Assembly: GCF_004345825.1 (NCBI RefSeq)
Contig: NZ_SLXM01000006.1
Location: 62,001 to 126,000 of the forward strand
DNA from: Tenacibaculum skagerrakense
GTDB taxonomy: Bacteria > Bacteroidota > Bacteroidia > Flavobacteriales > Flavobacteriaceae
DNA length: 64,000 nt
Direction of reading: 5' to 3'
A program made the translations under genes and the position numbers. The notes below the pieces were generated by a model. It saw nothing but the letters and a program-made list of their open reading frames with translations. It did not search any database and was not told where the DNA came from. The stretch's first letter is position 1. Each line of letters opens with the position of its first letter. Below, one piece after another: positions 35,928 to 45,036 of this stretch.

Positions 35928-36713
35928 TTATTGAGCGTATTTAGCACTATTGATATACTTATCGATATTTCTACCAACTTGAGTAGTTGCGTATTTTTCT
36001 TTGATAGTTGTAAATAAACTTTCAGCTTTGCTGTATTTCTTTAACTGCATTGCAGTTTGTCCAGCTTTAAATAAAAACATAGGAGCAGTAAACTCATTGT
36101 CTTTTTTATTTCCAGCTTTTTCGTAGAACTCTAAAGCTTCTTCTGGTTGATTGATATCTGCAAAAGCATCTCCAATAGCACCTAAAGCAGTAGGTCCTAA
36201 TAATTCATCATCTGAATTAAATTGCTCTAAATATTCAATAGCTTCAGTATATTTCTTCATTTTTAAATAAGAAATACCTGCGTAATAATTAGCTAAGTTT
36301 CCAGCTTTAGTGCTTCCGTAAGTTTTAGCAATATCTAAAAAACCATATTTACCATCTCCACCTTCTAAACCTAATGTGTATAAGCTATCAGCTTCAACTC
36401 CAGCTGCAGTTTCAGCTTGATCGAAAAAAGATCTAGGATATGCTAATTCATTTGAAGCTTCTAATTCTGTAGGTTCAGAAATAAATTTTGTGTACCCTAA
36501 ATACAAAAGTATTAAAGCAGCTACACCAATTAAACCATAAAATAAAGGTTTACTATTTTTTTCAATCCACTCTTCAGATTTATTTGCAGCTTGGTCTAAA
36601 CCTTCAAAGGCTTTAGCTACCTCACTTTGAGACTCATCAAATGTTTCTTCAACAGTATTATCTACAACCTTTTCTTTACTAGGTTTATATCCTCTCTTTT
36701 TATATGTTGCCAT
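35928..36713 (-). CDS. Membrane-anchored tetratricopeptide-repeat protein (YfgM-like plan)
   Basis: A 261-residue protein with a cytosolic N-terminal part (about 1-56), one transmembrane helix (57-73, LFYGLIGVAALILLYLG) and then TPR units, seen in ANYYAGISYLKMKKYTEAIEY, ALGAIGDAFADINQPEEALEFY and LFKAGQTAMQLKKYSKAESLF. The plan matches the YfgM group of periplasmic scaffold proteins that assist envelope protein folding, although direct homology is not proven. It is divergent from recF with a 101-bp gap. Confidence 0.8.
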   Translation of the reverse strand: MATYKKRGYKPSKEKVVDNTVEETFDESQSEVAKAFEGLDQAANKSEEWIEKNSKPLFYGLIGVAALILLYLGYTKFISEPTELEASNELAYPRSFFDQAETAAGVEADSLYTLGLEGGDGKYGFLDIAKTYGSTKAGNLANYYAGISYLKMKKYTEAIEYLEQFNSDDELLGPTALGAIGDAFADINQPEEALEFYEKAGNKKDNEFTAPMFLFKAGQTAMQLKKYSKAESLFTTIKEKYATTQVGRNIDKYINSAKYAQ

Positions 36714-36735
36714 AATTCTTATAAAATTAGTGGCG

Positions 36736-36743
36736 CAAAAATA
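36736..36743 (-). promoter_or_regulatory. Putative -7 element of the TPR gene
   Basis: Minus-strand TATTTTTG, an exact TAnnTTTG match, 23 bp before the start at 36713. The upstream -33 TTTG is not clear. Confidence 0.4.
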
Positions 36744-36814
36744 GTTTTTTTAATTGGATTTTAAAAGCCGATTTTTCGTTATTTTGCACTTCCTGTCTAG
36801 AAACAACATTGCAC

Positions 36815-37909
36815 GTGTATTTACAGAAAATATCTTTGGTTAATTTTAAAAATATTGAGAGCCAAACATTTAGTTTTGAAAAAAAGATTAATTGTTTTGT
36901 AGGTAATAATGGAGTGGGAAAAACCAATGTTCTTGATGCAATCTATTATTTATCTTTTGCTAAAAGCTATTTTAATCCAGTAGCGGTTCAAAATATTAAA
37001 CATCAACAAGATTTTTTTGTAGTAGAAGGGGAATACTTAGTAAACAATCGTTCAGAGAAAATTATTTGTTCTTTAAAAAAAGGACAAAAAAAAGTGCTTA
37101 AAAGAAACGGTAAAATTTATGAACGTTTTTCAGATCATATTGGTCAGTTTCCACTTGTAATTATATCACCAGCAGATAGAGATTTAATTATTGAAGGCAG
37201 TGAAACTCGAAGAAAATTTATAGATGGCGTTATTTCTCAACAGGACAAACAATATTTAAAAACATTAATTTCTTACAACAAGGTTTTAGGACAACGAAAT
37301 GCTTTATTGAAATTTTTTGCAGCGAATAGAACTTTTGATGAATTGAATTTAAGTGTGTATAATGAGCAGTTAATGCTATATGGAAGAGAGATTCATGAGA
37401 AAAGAAAGGTGTTTTTAAAAGAATTTGTTCCGATTTTTAATGAGAAATATCAGATTATATCAAATGATAAAGAGCATGTGTCATTACACTATAAAAGTCA
37501 GCTAGAAGATTTGTCATTTGAAGAATTATTAAAAAGAAATTTAGAAAAAGACAAAATTTTACAGTATACTTCTGTTGGTGTGCATAAAGATGATTTGAGT
37601 TTTGAAATTGGAACCTATCCTGTAAAAAAGTTTGGTTCGCAAGGACAGCAAAAATCGTATTTAATAGCATTAAAACTGGCGCAGTTTGAGTTTATTAAAA
37701 GACAATCGAACATTACTCCAATTTTATTATTAGATGATATTTTTGATAAATTGGATGAGCATAGAGTAGCTCAAATTATAGAGTTAGTTAACAAAGATGA
37801 ATTTGGACAAATATTTATAACAGATACGCACTTTGAGCGAACAGAAACTGTAGTAAAACAAAGTAATAAGCCTTACGAGATTTTTAACTTAAGCAATTTA
37901 GAAGATTAA
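36815..37909 (+). CDS. recF: DNA replication/repair protein RecF
   Basis: RecF is an SMC-like ATPase that, with RecO and RecR, loads RecA at gaps. The Walker A loop is [10 protein letters not shown] (about residue 30), the signature region [17 protein letters not shown], and Walker [16 protein letters not shown]. The length of 364 residues is typical. There is no ATG at the 5' end: GTG at 36815 gives [14 protein letters not shown], the normal family opening, and TTG at 36809 would add two residues. It is followed after 3 bp by a DUF721 gene. The gene is not next to dnaA/dnaN, as usual in this phylum. Confidence 0.94.
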   Translation: MYLQKISLVNFKNIESQTFSFEKKINCFVGNNGVGKTNVLDAIYYLSFAKSYFNPVAVQNIKHQQDFFVVEGEYLVNNRSEKIICSLKKGQKKVLKRNGKIYERFSDHIGQFPLVIISPADRDLIIEGSETRRKFIDGVISQQDKQYLKTLISYNKVLGQRNALLKFFAANRTFDELNLSVYNEQLMLYGREIHEKRKVFLKEFVPIFNEKYQIISNDKEHVSLHYKSQLEDLSFEELLKRNLEKDKILQYTSVGVHKDDLSFEIGTYPVKKFGSQGQQKSYLIALKLAQFEFIKRQSNITPILLLDDIFDKLDEHRVAQIIELVNKDEFGQIFITDTHFERTETVVKQSNKPYEIFNLSNLED

Positions 37910-37912
37910 AAA

Positions 37913-38209
37913 ATGACAAAGAGAGAAAGTGATAGTTTTTCAATAAAAGATTTAATGGGAGCCTTTATTAAAGAAAATAAATTAGAAAAAGGATTTCAAA
38001 AAATTCATATAGAAGAGGCTTGGATTAAATTAATGGGGCCTGGAATTGCTACTTATACTAATGAGGTTAAGTTACAAAACGGTACGTTAATTATTCGTTT
38101 AAACTCTTCTGTATTGAGAGAAGAATTAAGTTATGGAAAAGAGAAAATCATTACGATGATTAATGAAGAAATGGGCGAAGAAGTAGTTAAAAAAATTATG
38201 TTGGTTTAA
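37913..38209 (+). CDS. DUF721 (DciA-like) protein
   Basis: A 98-residue protein with the DUF721 plan: an N-terminal helix (IKDLMGAFIKENKLEKGF), then HIEEAWIKLMGPGIATYT and NGTLIIRLNSSVLREELSYGKEKII. DUF721 includes DciA, the ancestral bacterial factor that helps load replicative helicase DnaB. Its close coupling to recF (3-bp gap) fits a DNA replication role. Whether this short form acts as a loader is inferred. Its stop codon directly abuts that of the convergent secreted-protein gene. Confidence 0.85.
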   Translation: MTKRESDSFSIKDLMGAFIKENKLEKGFQKIHIEEAWIKLMGPGIATYTNEVKLQNGTLIIRLNSSVLREELSYGKEKIITMINEEMGEEVVKKIMLV

Positions 38210-38611
38210 TTAGTTCTTATAAAAATCTTTATCACTGTATATTTTCCCATTACTATCCTTTACTTCAGCATGTAATCTTTTAGAGATTAAATACATTTTA
38301 AAAATGGTTTCCTTTGATGGTGAATTAGCTGAAATTATTCCGTTATTAAATTCAAATGGAATTTCTTGCTTACCATCATTAAAATGAATTAACTCGTTGT
38401 TATTTTTAGAGCCTTCTTTTTTATTACTGTGATTTATAGTTTTTAGAGTAGCATCCATTTTTGTGTAATCAAGCCATTCTTTTAATAATATTGGTTTCTC
38501 ATTTTCAACTCTGCTAATACTTACCGAAAAGTTATTTGTTTTGCTTTCCTGAGCAAAAAGTGTACTTAGACTTAAAATGATTGTTGCAAAAGCTATAAAT
38601 AAATGTCTCAT
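38210..38611 (-). CDS. Small secreted protein, function unknown
   Basis: A 133-residue protein with a clear signal peptide (MRHLFIAFATIILSLSTLFAQ, cleavage near 20). The mature part is a charged alpha/beta domain without cysteines or recognisable motifs. It ends flush against the DUF721 gene and is separated from ndk by a terminator. I do not recognise a family. Confidence 0.65.
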   Translation of the reverse strand: MRHLFIAFATIILSLSTLFAQESKTNNFSVSISRVENEKPILLKEWLDYTKMDATLKTINHSNKKEGSKNNNELIHFNDGKQEIPFEFNNGIISANSPSKETIFKMYLISKRLHAEVKDSNGKIYSDKDFYKN

Positions 38612-38650
38612 AAATTGAAAAAGGAAATTAATAGTTAGGCGAAGTTAAAT

Positions 38651-38682
38651 AAAAAACTCGTTACAAAAATGTAACGAGTTTA
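38651..38682 (-). terminator. Terminator after ndk
   Basis: An 11-bp perfect stem (aaactcgttac / gtaacgagttt) with loop aaaaat; on the minus strand it is followed by a T-run, 29 bp after the ndk stop. Confidence 0.88.
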
Positions 38683-38710
38683 ATGTAGTATTATTTTTTC
38701 TCAGTGGAGA

Positions 38711-39130
38711 TTAAAACATTTCTCTACCAGAGAAGTGGAAACTTCCTTCGATTGCTGCATTCTCATCAGAGTCAGAACCATGAACTGCATTTTCTCCGAT
38801 TGAAGTAGCAAATAATTTTCTGATTGTTCCTTCAGCAGCTTCAGCTGGGTTAGTAGCACCAATTAAAGTTCTGAAATCTTCAACTGCATTTTCTTTCTCT
38901 AAAATTGCAGCAACAATAGGTCCGCGAGTCATAAACTCAACTAACTCACCAAAAAACGGACGCTCATTGTGAATAGCATAAAAAGTCTCAGCATCACGCT
39001 TAGTCATGTGCGTTTTTTTCATTGCTACAATTCTAAAACCAGCAGCATTAATTTTTTCTAAAATAGCACCAGTATGTCCATTTTCTACAGCATCTGGTTT
39101 AATCATTGTAAAAGTTCTATTTGTTGCCAT
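38711..39130 (-). CDS. ndk: Nucleoside diphosphate kinase
   Basis: Ndk exchanges gamma-phosphates between nucleoside di- and triphosphates through a phosphohistidine. The active-site H117 lies in the conserved NAVHGSDS, and the nucleotide pocket residues appear in [13 protein letters not shown] and the region around NERPFF. The length of 139 residues is normal. It is a stand-alone gene with its own well-formed promoter and terminator. Confidence 0.97.
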   Translation of the reverse strand: MATNRTFTMIKPDAVENGHTGAILEKINAAGFRIVAMKKTHMTKRDAETFYAIHNERPFFGELVEFMTRGPIVAAILEKENAVEDFRTLIGATNPAEAAEGTIRKLFATSIGENAVHGSDSDENAAIEGSFHFSGREMF

Positions 39131-39159
39131 TTGTATTTTAATCTGATTATAATTTCGCG

Positions 39160-39189
39160 CAAAAATACATTTTTTAATGTTACTAACAA
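39160..39189 (-). promoter_or_regulatory. Promoter of ndk
   Basis: Minus-strand TTG-N19-TATTTTTG fits the Bacteroidota consensus exactly in both boxes and spacing, 29 bp before the ndk start. Confidence 0.65.
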
Positions 39190-39370
39190 GTTAAGTGTAT
39201 AATAGAACATTTTTTTCATCATAAATTTGACTTATTATATGAGGGAGTTGAAGGAGTTTAAATGTATGATTTCTTATTGGTTAGTGATGATTTTAATAAG
39301 CTAATTGTTAATAATTAACATTTTTGATAATATTTAGTCAAAAGAATATTAAATTGTATATTCGCCCTTT

Positions 39371-40399
39371 ATGATTTTAAAGAACTTTGAAGCACTTAAA
39401 GCGTATTTAGAAACGCCACGAAACATTGTAATTATTGGCCACAAAAATCCTGATGGTGACGCTGTTGGATCTACACTTGGATTAAAGCATTATCTTGATT
39501 TTAAAGGTCATAAAGCACAGGTGTTGATGCCTAATGAATTTCCTGATTTTTTGCATTGGATTCCTGGGGTTGAATCTGTATATCGTTTCGATAGGCAAAA
39601 TAATCAATCTGTAAAAGCGTTAAAGAAATCTGATATTGTTTTTTTATTAGATTTTAATGCATTGCACAGAGTAGGAGATGATATGCAAAACACATTAGAG
39701 AAGTATGAAAATCATTTTGCATTGATAGACCATCATCAGCAACCTGATGATTTTGAATACATGTATTCAGACACAGAAATCTGTTCAACTTGTCAAATGG
39801 TATATACTTTTATTGAAATGATGGGAGACTTGAATTTGATTGAAAGAAACATCGCTACTTGTTTATATACTGGTATTATGACAGATACAGGTTCTTTTAG
39901 ATTTAGATCGACCACAAGTACTACTCATAGAATCATTGCAGATTTAATTGATCGAGGTGCTGAAAATGATAAAATTCACAGTAAAGTATATGATGCAAAC
40001 TCGTTTAGTAGATTACAGTTACTAGGTCAAGCCTTAAGTAATTTACAAGTTTTACCAGAGTATAAAACAGCTTTTATAACACTTTCTCAAGAAGAGAAAA
40101 ATAAATACAATTATGAAAAAGGAGATACAGAAGGTGTTGTAAATTATGCCTTATCTTTAAAAAACATTGTATTTGCAGCTATTTTTATTGAAGATTTAGA
40201 ACAAGGTATAATTAAAATATCCTTTAGGTCTAAAGGAAGTTTTTCTGTAAATAAATTTGCACGATCATATTTTAATGGAGGAGGACATGACAATGCAGCA
40301 GGAGGAAGGTCTACATATACTATGGAAGAAACAGTAGATGAATTCAGATCATTATTACCAAATTATAAAGAAGATTTACTGGTTTCTTATGAAGAATAG
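39371..40399 (+). CDS. nrnA: DHH/DHHA1 oligoribonuclease-phosphatase (NrnA-like)
   Basis: A 342-residue DHH-family phosphoesterase that, by homology to NrnA, degrades 2-5-mer RNAs and dephosphorylates pAp. Motifs: IIGHKNPDGDAVGS, VFLLDFN, the DHH site IDHHQQPDD, GIMTDTGSFRF, and the DHHA1 motif GGGHDNAAGGRS. Cytoplasmic. It overlaps gldI by 11 bp; a link of nrnA with gldI and PPIase genes is a gene order I know from flavobacteria. The ATG is preceded by a TATATTCG element at 39357-39364 that would leave almost no leader, so either that is not the promoter or the mRNA is nearly leaderless. Confidence 0.92.
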   Translation: MILKNFEALKAYLETPRNIVIIGHKNPDGDAVGSTLGLKHYLDFKGHKAQVLMPNEFPDFLHWIPGVESVYRFDRQNNQSVKALKKSDIVFLLDFNALHRVGDDMQNTLEKYENHFALIDHHQQPDDFEYMYSDTEICSTCQMVYTFIEMMGDLNLIERNIATCLYTGIMTDTGSFRFRSTTSTTHRIIADLIDRGAENDKIHSKVYDANSFSRLQLLGQALSNLQVLPEYKTAFITLSQEEKNKYNYEKGDTEGVVNYALSLKNIVFAAIFIEDLEQGIIKISFRSKGSFSVNKFARSYFNGGGHDNAAGGRSTYTMEETVDEFRSLLPNYKEDLLVSYEE

Positions 40400-40934
40400 A
40401 GTATACATTTATATCATTGTAGTAATAGGTGTTTTTGGTTGCAAAGAATTAGAAGCTAGAAGACCTAAACAACAATCAACTAAAAATTTCTATAAGGAAG
40501 TAGTTGAGCAAAATAAAAAGATGAATGCATTGGAAACTCAAAAAATTCTGTCGCATTTAAGTAAAGATACTATAACTGAGTATAAATCTTCTGCCAATGG
40601 TTTTTGGTATGCTTATCAAAAACAAGATACTGTATTGAGTTCTACTCCTGTAAAAGGGGATGAGGTTACTTTAAATTATAATATTACTTCCCTAAATAAT
40701 GAAGTGATTTATGATTTTCAAACTAGAAAGTACACCATTGATAAAGAAGATTTTGTTCCAGGATTACGAGATGGAATAAAGTTGATGAAAAAGGGAGAAA
40801 CTATTACATTTGTGATTCCTTCTTACAGGGCTTATGGAGTAACTGGAGATGGGAATAGAATTGGAATGAATCAAACATTAAAGAGTATAGTAACATTAAT
40901 AGAAATTAAAAAACCGAATAATGAAATTAAATAA
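40389..40934 (+). CDS. gldI: Gliding motility-associated FKBP-type prolyl isomerase lipoprotein GldI
   Basis: GldI is a periplasmic, membrane-attached peptidyl-prolyl isomerase required for gliding and T9SS function in Flavobacterium. Here the lipobox VIGVFGC gives C18, followed by a linker with the KELEARRPKQ opening typical of GldI and an FKBP domain (about 85-178) with DFVPGLRDGIKLMKKGE and IPSYRAYG. The start is set at ATG 40389 (181 residues), because it places the signal peptide correctly; the longer frame from 40338 reads into nrnA. It overlaps the next PPIase gene by 14 bp. Confidence 0.9.
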   Translation: MKNRVYIYIIVVIGVFGCKELEARRPKQQSTKNFYKEVVEQNKKMNALETQKILSHLSKDTITEYKSSANGFWYAYQKQDTVLSSTPVKGDEVTLNYNITSLNNEVIYDFQTRKYTIDKEDFVPGLRDGIKLMKKGETITFVIPSYRAYGVTGDGNRIGMNQTLKSIVTLIEIKKPNNEIK

Positions 40935-41712
40935 GTTTTTGGTAATTACTGCTTTAGGACTAGCAGTTGTATCTTGTAATAAACAATTTGAAGCTAAAAA
41001 AAGTTTAGATACTGAGTTAGATTCTGTAAGTTATGCTTTAGGTTTAAATACTGGAATTAGAATGCGTGCAGATCAAAATGCAAAGGAGCTTGATCCAGAT
41101 TTATATGTACAAGGATTTTATAACGGTGCAGACTCTACTAATATTTTAATTAATATAGAAGAAGCTACTCAAATCATCAGAACATATTTCCAAAAGAAAC
41201 AAATGGAAGATATGGAAAGAAGACAAAAAGAGATGCAAAAGAAAGCAGAGGAAGAGCATGCAGATTATAAAAAAGCAAATGAAGATTTCTTAGCAGAAAA
41301 TAAAAATAATGAAGGAGTTGTAACTACTGAAAGCGGATTACAATATATTGTTTTAAAAGAAGGTAACGGACCATCTCCTAAGATAGCTGATTATGTAAAA
41401 GTGCATTACCATGGGACTTTAATCGATGGTAAAGTTTTTGATAGTTCGGTAGAAAGAGATACACCGTCTGAATTCGGAGTAACTCAAGTAATCAAAGGAT
41501 GGACAGAAGGTTTACAGTTAATGAAAGAAGGAGCTAAGTTTAAGTTTTTCATTCCTCAAGATTTAGCGTATGGTTTCCAAGGTAGAATGCCACAAATAAA
41601 GCCTTTTTCTACATTAGTTTTTGAAGTAGAATTATTAGAAGTTAAATCAACTGCAAAGCCATCTGCAGATGGACATACAGATCATAGTGGAGAAGACCAC
41701 AAAGATCATTAA
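40921..41712 (+). CDS. FKBP-type prolyl isomerase lipoprotein (FkpA/Mip-like)
   Basis: A 263-residue lipoprotein (LGLAVVSC, C19). An N-terminal helical dimerisation domain of the Mip/FkpA kind (about 25-130, rich in E, K and Q) precedes an FKBP domain (about 140-242) with VKVHYHGTLIDGKVFDSS and IPQDLAYGFQG. The tail is His-rich (DGHTDHSGEDHKDH), which could bind metal. It is coupled to gldI and probably assists folding of exported proteins. Confidence 0.9.
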   Translation: MKLNKFLVITALGLAVVSCNKQFEAKKSLDTELDSVSYALGLNTGIRMRADQNAKELDPDLYVQGFYNGADSTNILINIEEATQIIRTYFQKKQMEDMERRQKEMQKKAEEEHADYKKANEDFLAENKNNEGVVTTESGLQYIVLKEGNGPSPKIADYVKVHYHGTLIDGKVFDSSVERDTPSEFGVTQVIKGWTEGLQLMKEGAKFKFFIPQDLAYGFQGRMPQIKPFSTLVFEVELLEVKSTAKPSADGHTDHSGEDHKDH

Positions 41713-41731
41713 TAAAAAATAATGTAACTTA

Positions 41732-41760
41732 AAAGCATCAACTTATGTTGGTGCTTTTTG
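41732..41760 (+). terminator. Terminator after the FKBP lipoprotein gene
   Basis: An 11-bp stem (aaagcatcaac / gttggtgcttt, one G-T wobble) with loop ttat, then a T-run. Confidence 0.85.
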
Positions 41761-41780
41761 TTTCGTTTTAAATACAATTT

Positions 41781-42824
41781 ATGAAAATAGTTAAATTAAT
41801 TGTCGCTATTTCAGTTTTAATAGTGTCTTGTAAAACTGTAAAATACCCAGATTTAGCAGAGGGATTGTACGCAGATATTCAAACTAATAAAGGGGATATA
41901 CTAATTAAGTTGCATGCTGATATTGTTCCAATGACAGTTGCGAATTTTGTTTCTCTTGCAGAGGGGAATAATCCCAATTTGTTAGATTCTTTGAAAGGAA
42001 AGCCTTTTTATGAGGGAGTGAAATTTCACAGAGTGATTAAAGATTTTATGATTCAAGCTGGACAACCAAAAGGAGGAGGTCGTCTTGGATATAGTTTTGA
42101 TGATGAATTTCCATTAAATGAACAAGGACAATTAATTTATAAACACGATTCTGAAGGAGTGTTATCAATGGCAAATGCAGGACCAGCGACAAACTCTTCT
42201 CAATTTTTTATTACACACAAGGCTACACCTTGGTTGGATGGAAAGCATTCAGTTTTTGGAAAAGTAACTTACGGTCAGAATGTAGTGGATACAATTTTGC
42301 AAAATGATGTAATCAACAAAGTAGATATTATCAGAGTTGGGCAATCGGCGAAAGAGTTCAATGCACCTAATGTTTTTTTACAAGAATTAGAAAATGCAGA
42401 AGAGCGTAAAAAAGAACGTAAAAGAAAAATAGCTGTTGCTAAAGAGAAAGTTCGTAAAGAAATGGATTATTATAGCTCTCAAGTAACAAGCTCTGGATTA
42501 CACTTTTTACAACTTCAAAAAGGAACTGGAGAAAAAGTAAATCCAGATGTACCTACTACTGTACATTATACTTTGTATGATGATTTAGGTAATAAAATTG
42601 CTTCTAGTTTAGATCAAAATAAAGCATTTACTTTTACAATTAATGATCCTAATTATCCATTAATAGCAGGATGGAAAGAAGGTGCTTCTATGATGTATGA
42701 AGGAGAAAAAGCACGTTTGTTTATTCCGAGTTATTTAGGGTATGGTGAAGTAGGTCGTTTACCTGTTATTAAACCGAATACAGATTTAATTTTTGAAATA
42801 GAAATATTAAAAGTTGGAAAATAG
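41781..42824 (+). CDS. Cyclophilin-FKBP fusion prolyl isomerase lipoprotein
   Basis: A 347-residue lipoprotein (LIVSC, C17) with two different PPIase folds in one chain. The cyclophilin domain (about 28-195) has FHRVIKDFMIQAGQPKGGG, ANAGPATNSSQFFIT and WLDGKHSVFGKV. A charged helical linker (about 205-235) leads to an FKBP domain (about 240-347) with TVHYTLYDDLGN and IPSYLGYGEVG. Such fusions occur in flavobacteria. It is the third PPIase in a row, though separated from the first two by a terminator. Confidence 0.9.
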   Translation: MKIVKLIVAISVLIVSCKTVKYPDLAEGLYADIQTNKGDILIKLHADIVPMTVANFVSLAEGNNPNLLDSLKGKPFYEGVKFHRVIKDFMIQAGQPKGGGRLGYSFDDEFPLNEQGQLIYKHDSEGVLSMANAGPATNSSQFFITHKATPWLDGKHSVFGKVTYGQNVVDTILQNDVINKVDIIRVGQSAKEFNAPNVFLQELENAEERKKERKRKIAVAKEKVRKEMDYYSSQVTSSGLHFLQLQKGTGEKVNPDVPTTVHYTLYDDLGNKIASSLDQNKAFTFTINDPNYPLIAGWKEGASMMYEGEKARLFIPSYLGYGEVGRLPVIKPNTDLIFEIEILKVGK

Positions 42825-43401
42825 TTTTTTAGACACAATCAGATCAAATGATGCTGATTTATTAATTTTCTTAAATAATTTAGGTAATGAAAAGTGGGAT
42901 TCTTTTTGGTTAACTATCACTAATCAGTTCAATTGGATTCCTCTTTTCGTTATTATTTTAATTTTAATTTATCTTAGATTCGGACTTAAAAAGACGCTAT
43001 TTTCATTGTTTTTTATAGCAGTTATGGTTGCTTTTTCTGATCAGTTTACAAACTTGATAAAAAACACCACCGAAAGAATTCGTCCTTGTAATACAGCTTA
43101 TTTACAAGAATATTTAAGACAATTCAGTTATAAACCTAGAGGATATAGTTTTTGGTCAGGACATGCATCTTTGTCAACAACATTTTCTGTCTTTATAATT
43201 TTGTTATTGAGAAGTAAGTTTAAATTTATTTACTCCCTATTATTGTTCCCAATGGTTTTTGGGTATAGTAGAGTTTACTTAGGTGTACATTATCCTGGCG
43301 ATATCTCTGTTGGTTATCTTTCAGGTATGTTATTTGGATTTTTATTTTATAAGCTATATAGTTTTCTCTATCAAAGAGTATTTAAAGAAAGCTTAGTTTA
43401 G
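42814..43401 (+). CDS. PAP2-family membrane phosphatase
   Basis: A 195-residue type 2 phosphatidic acid phosphatase with about five helices. The three catalytic motifs are present: KNTTERIRP, SGHA within SFWSGHASLS, and SRVYLGVHYPGD. Such enzymes dephosphorylate lipids including undecaprenyl pyrophosphate. The start codon is TTG and lies inside the 3' end of the upstream gene (11-bp overlap); no ATG precedes the motifs more suitably. It overlaps the convergent glycosyltransferase gene by 9 bp. Confidence 0.85.
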   Translation: MENSFLDTIRSNDADLLIFLNNLGNEKWDSFWLTITNQFNWIPLFVIILILIYLRFGLKKTLFSLFFIAVMVAFSDQFTNLIKNTTERIRPCNTAYLQEYLRQFSYKPRGYSFWSGHASLSTTFSVFIILLLRSKFKFIYSLLLFPMVFGYSRVYLGVHYPGDISVGYLSGMLFGFLFYKLYSFLYQRVFKESLV

Positions 43402-45036
43402 TTGTATTAGATATTTTTTTCCTAAGGTCTTTTCTCGAGAGTTTTTATTGATAAATTTTCCTTTGAGCTTTGTAATTCTATAGTAATCAAATTCTTTTAG
43501 TATTTCGAAGCTAGTATTCTTTTTTGTTAGTAATTCAAGATCTTTTTCGTTTGCATATAAAACGCTATTTTTAGAATTGCTTAACTCTTCAATAGTTATT
43601 CTATTTATTGGTTTGTTACAGTAAAACTCAAATCCAAAATTATGACTATTATTAGTAAGCATGCTAATTGATTTAAAATCATGATTGTTAATATATCTAG
43701 CTGCATGAACACCACCTTGATATTTAAATAGTGTTGGGTAAAAGTGAGTTAGCATAAACCCATATAAAAAGCAAAAAGAAATAGCAGAAAAATATAAAAT
43801 ACGTTTTGTCTTTTCTTGTTGATTCTTCACTACTAAATATAGGGCTATAATACAAAGAATAAAGATTGGTAAAATCCAGAAATTAAATTCAGGTTTCATA
43901 ACAATGCTAAGAGCAATTACGGCTACTATCGATATGCCTATTAAAATATATTGCGTAATTGAATAGGTTTTAAGTAGGTTTTGATACTTGCTTTTTAAGG
44001 AAACAATAAAATCAGCAGTTAAGACAGCCATAAATGGAAACACAATATTTGTATAATGTGCTAATTGAAATTTACTTAATGAGAATACTAAAATAGTAGC
44101 TAAAGTTCCGAAGAGTGTATAGAACTCTTCATTTGTATTTACTTTTTTACTGTTTCGTTTGATTTTTAAAAAGGAAGCGATATAAAATAAAATCGACCAT
44201 GGTAAAAATGCCCACAAAATAGTATGGATAAAAAAGAAAACATCACCATGACCTTTTATTGGTCCCGTATTAAAAAAACGACCAAATTGACTATCCCATA
44301 AAAAGAATTTAATACCGGAAACATTAGTTTCTCCAAAGACAATTTTTTCTGGATGTGCATCAAATTGAACATATAAAGTATAAAGTTCAGGAACTATAAA
44401 CAGCGTTATAAAACCCAAAGCGACTAACCACATTGGATTAAACAACTCTTTCCAGCTTTTTGTGATTATAAAATGTCCTCCTAAAGCAGCAACTAAAGGT
44501 ATAATTGCAAATATTCCTTTAGTCATTACAGCAAAAGCGCAGAATAAACTCGCTAGTAGTAAATCACTTATTTTTTTTTGCTGAATATATTTGTAAAACC
44601 AATATAAACTAGCCATAATAAAACCTGTTAAGTAAGGTTCTGCTCTGACATCAAAATTAGAAATTACACTATGTAAAGATGTTGCTAAAATTATAGCAGC
44701 AATCACCGCTGTTTCTTTATTGTAATTTTCTTTTGTAAACTTATAGGTAGCCCAAACTCCAAGAAAAAAAACTAATACACCTGGTAATTTATACGCAAAA
44801 TTACTAACCCCAAAAATTTTGAAGGATAAAGCTGTTAACCAAAAAGGTAAATGAGGTTTGTCTAACCAATCAGTTCCTAACGAATACAAATTAATAAAAT
44901 CGTTATTCAAGTGCATTGTTTTAGCTATTGATGCATACAAAGCAGCGTCAGGAGGCATCATATCTAACGGTAAACCTAGAATGGTTATACAAATAATTAA
45001 TATACTTAGGATTAGTAATGATTTGTTTTTGGTCAT
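43393..45036 (-). CDS. ArnT-like GT39-family glycosyltransferase, copy 2
   Basis: A 547-residue polytopic protein of the dolichyl-phosphate-mannose/ArnT superfamily: GLPLDMMPPDAALYASIAKTM near the first helix contains the acidic catalytic-type site, followed by LGTDWLDKPHLPFWLTAL and about ten helices, then a small C-terminal periplasmic domain. These enzymes move a sugar from a polyprenyl-phosphate carrier onto lipid A or protein. Acceptor and sugar are unknown here. It overlaps the upstream GT39 gene by 4 bp. Confidence 0.82.
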   Translation of the reverse strand: MTKNKSLLILSILIICITILGLPLDMMPPDAALYASIAKTMHLNNDFINLYSLGTDWLDKPHLPFWLTALSFKIFGVSNFAYKLPGVLVFFLGVWATYKFTKENYNKETAVIAAIILATSLHSVISNFDVRAEPYLTGFIMASLYWFYKYIQQKKISDLLLASLFCAFAVMTKGIFAIIPLVAALGGHFIITKSWKELFNPMWLVALGFITLFIVPELYTLYVQFDAHPEKIVFGETNVSGIKFFLWDSQFGRFFNTGPIKGHGDVFFFIHTILWAFLPWSILFYIASFLKIKRNSKKVNTNEEFYTLFGTLATILVFSLSKFQLAHYTNIVFPFMAVLTADFIVSLKSKYQNLLKTYSITQYILIGISIVAVIALSIVMKPEFNFWILPIFILCIIALYLVVKNQQEKTKRILYFSAISFCFLYGFMLTHFYPTLFKYQGGVHAARYINNHDFKSISMLTNNSHNFGFEFYCNKPINRITIEELSNSKNSVLYANEKDLELLTKKNTSFEILKEFDYYRITKLKGKFINKNSREKTLGKKYLIQLN

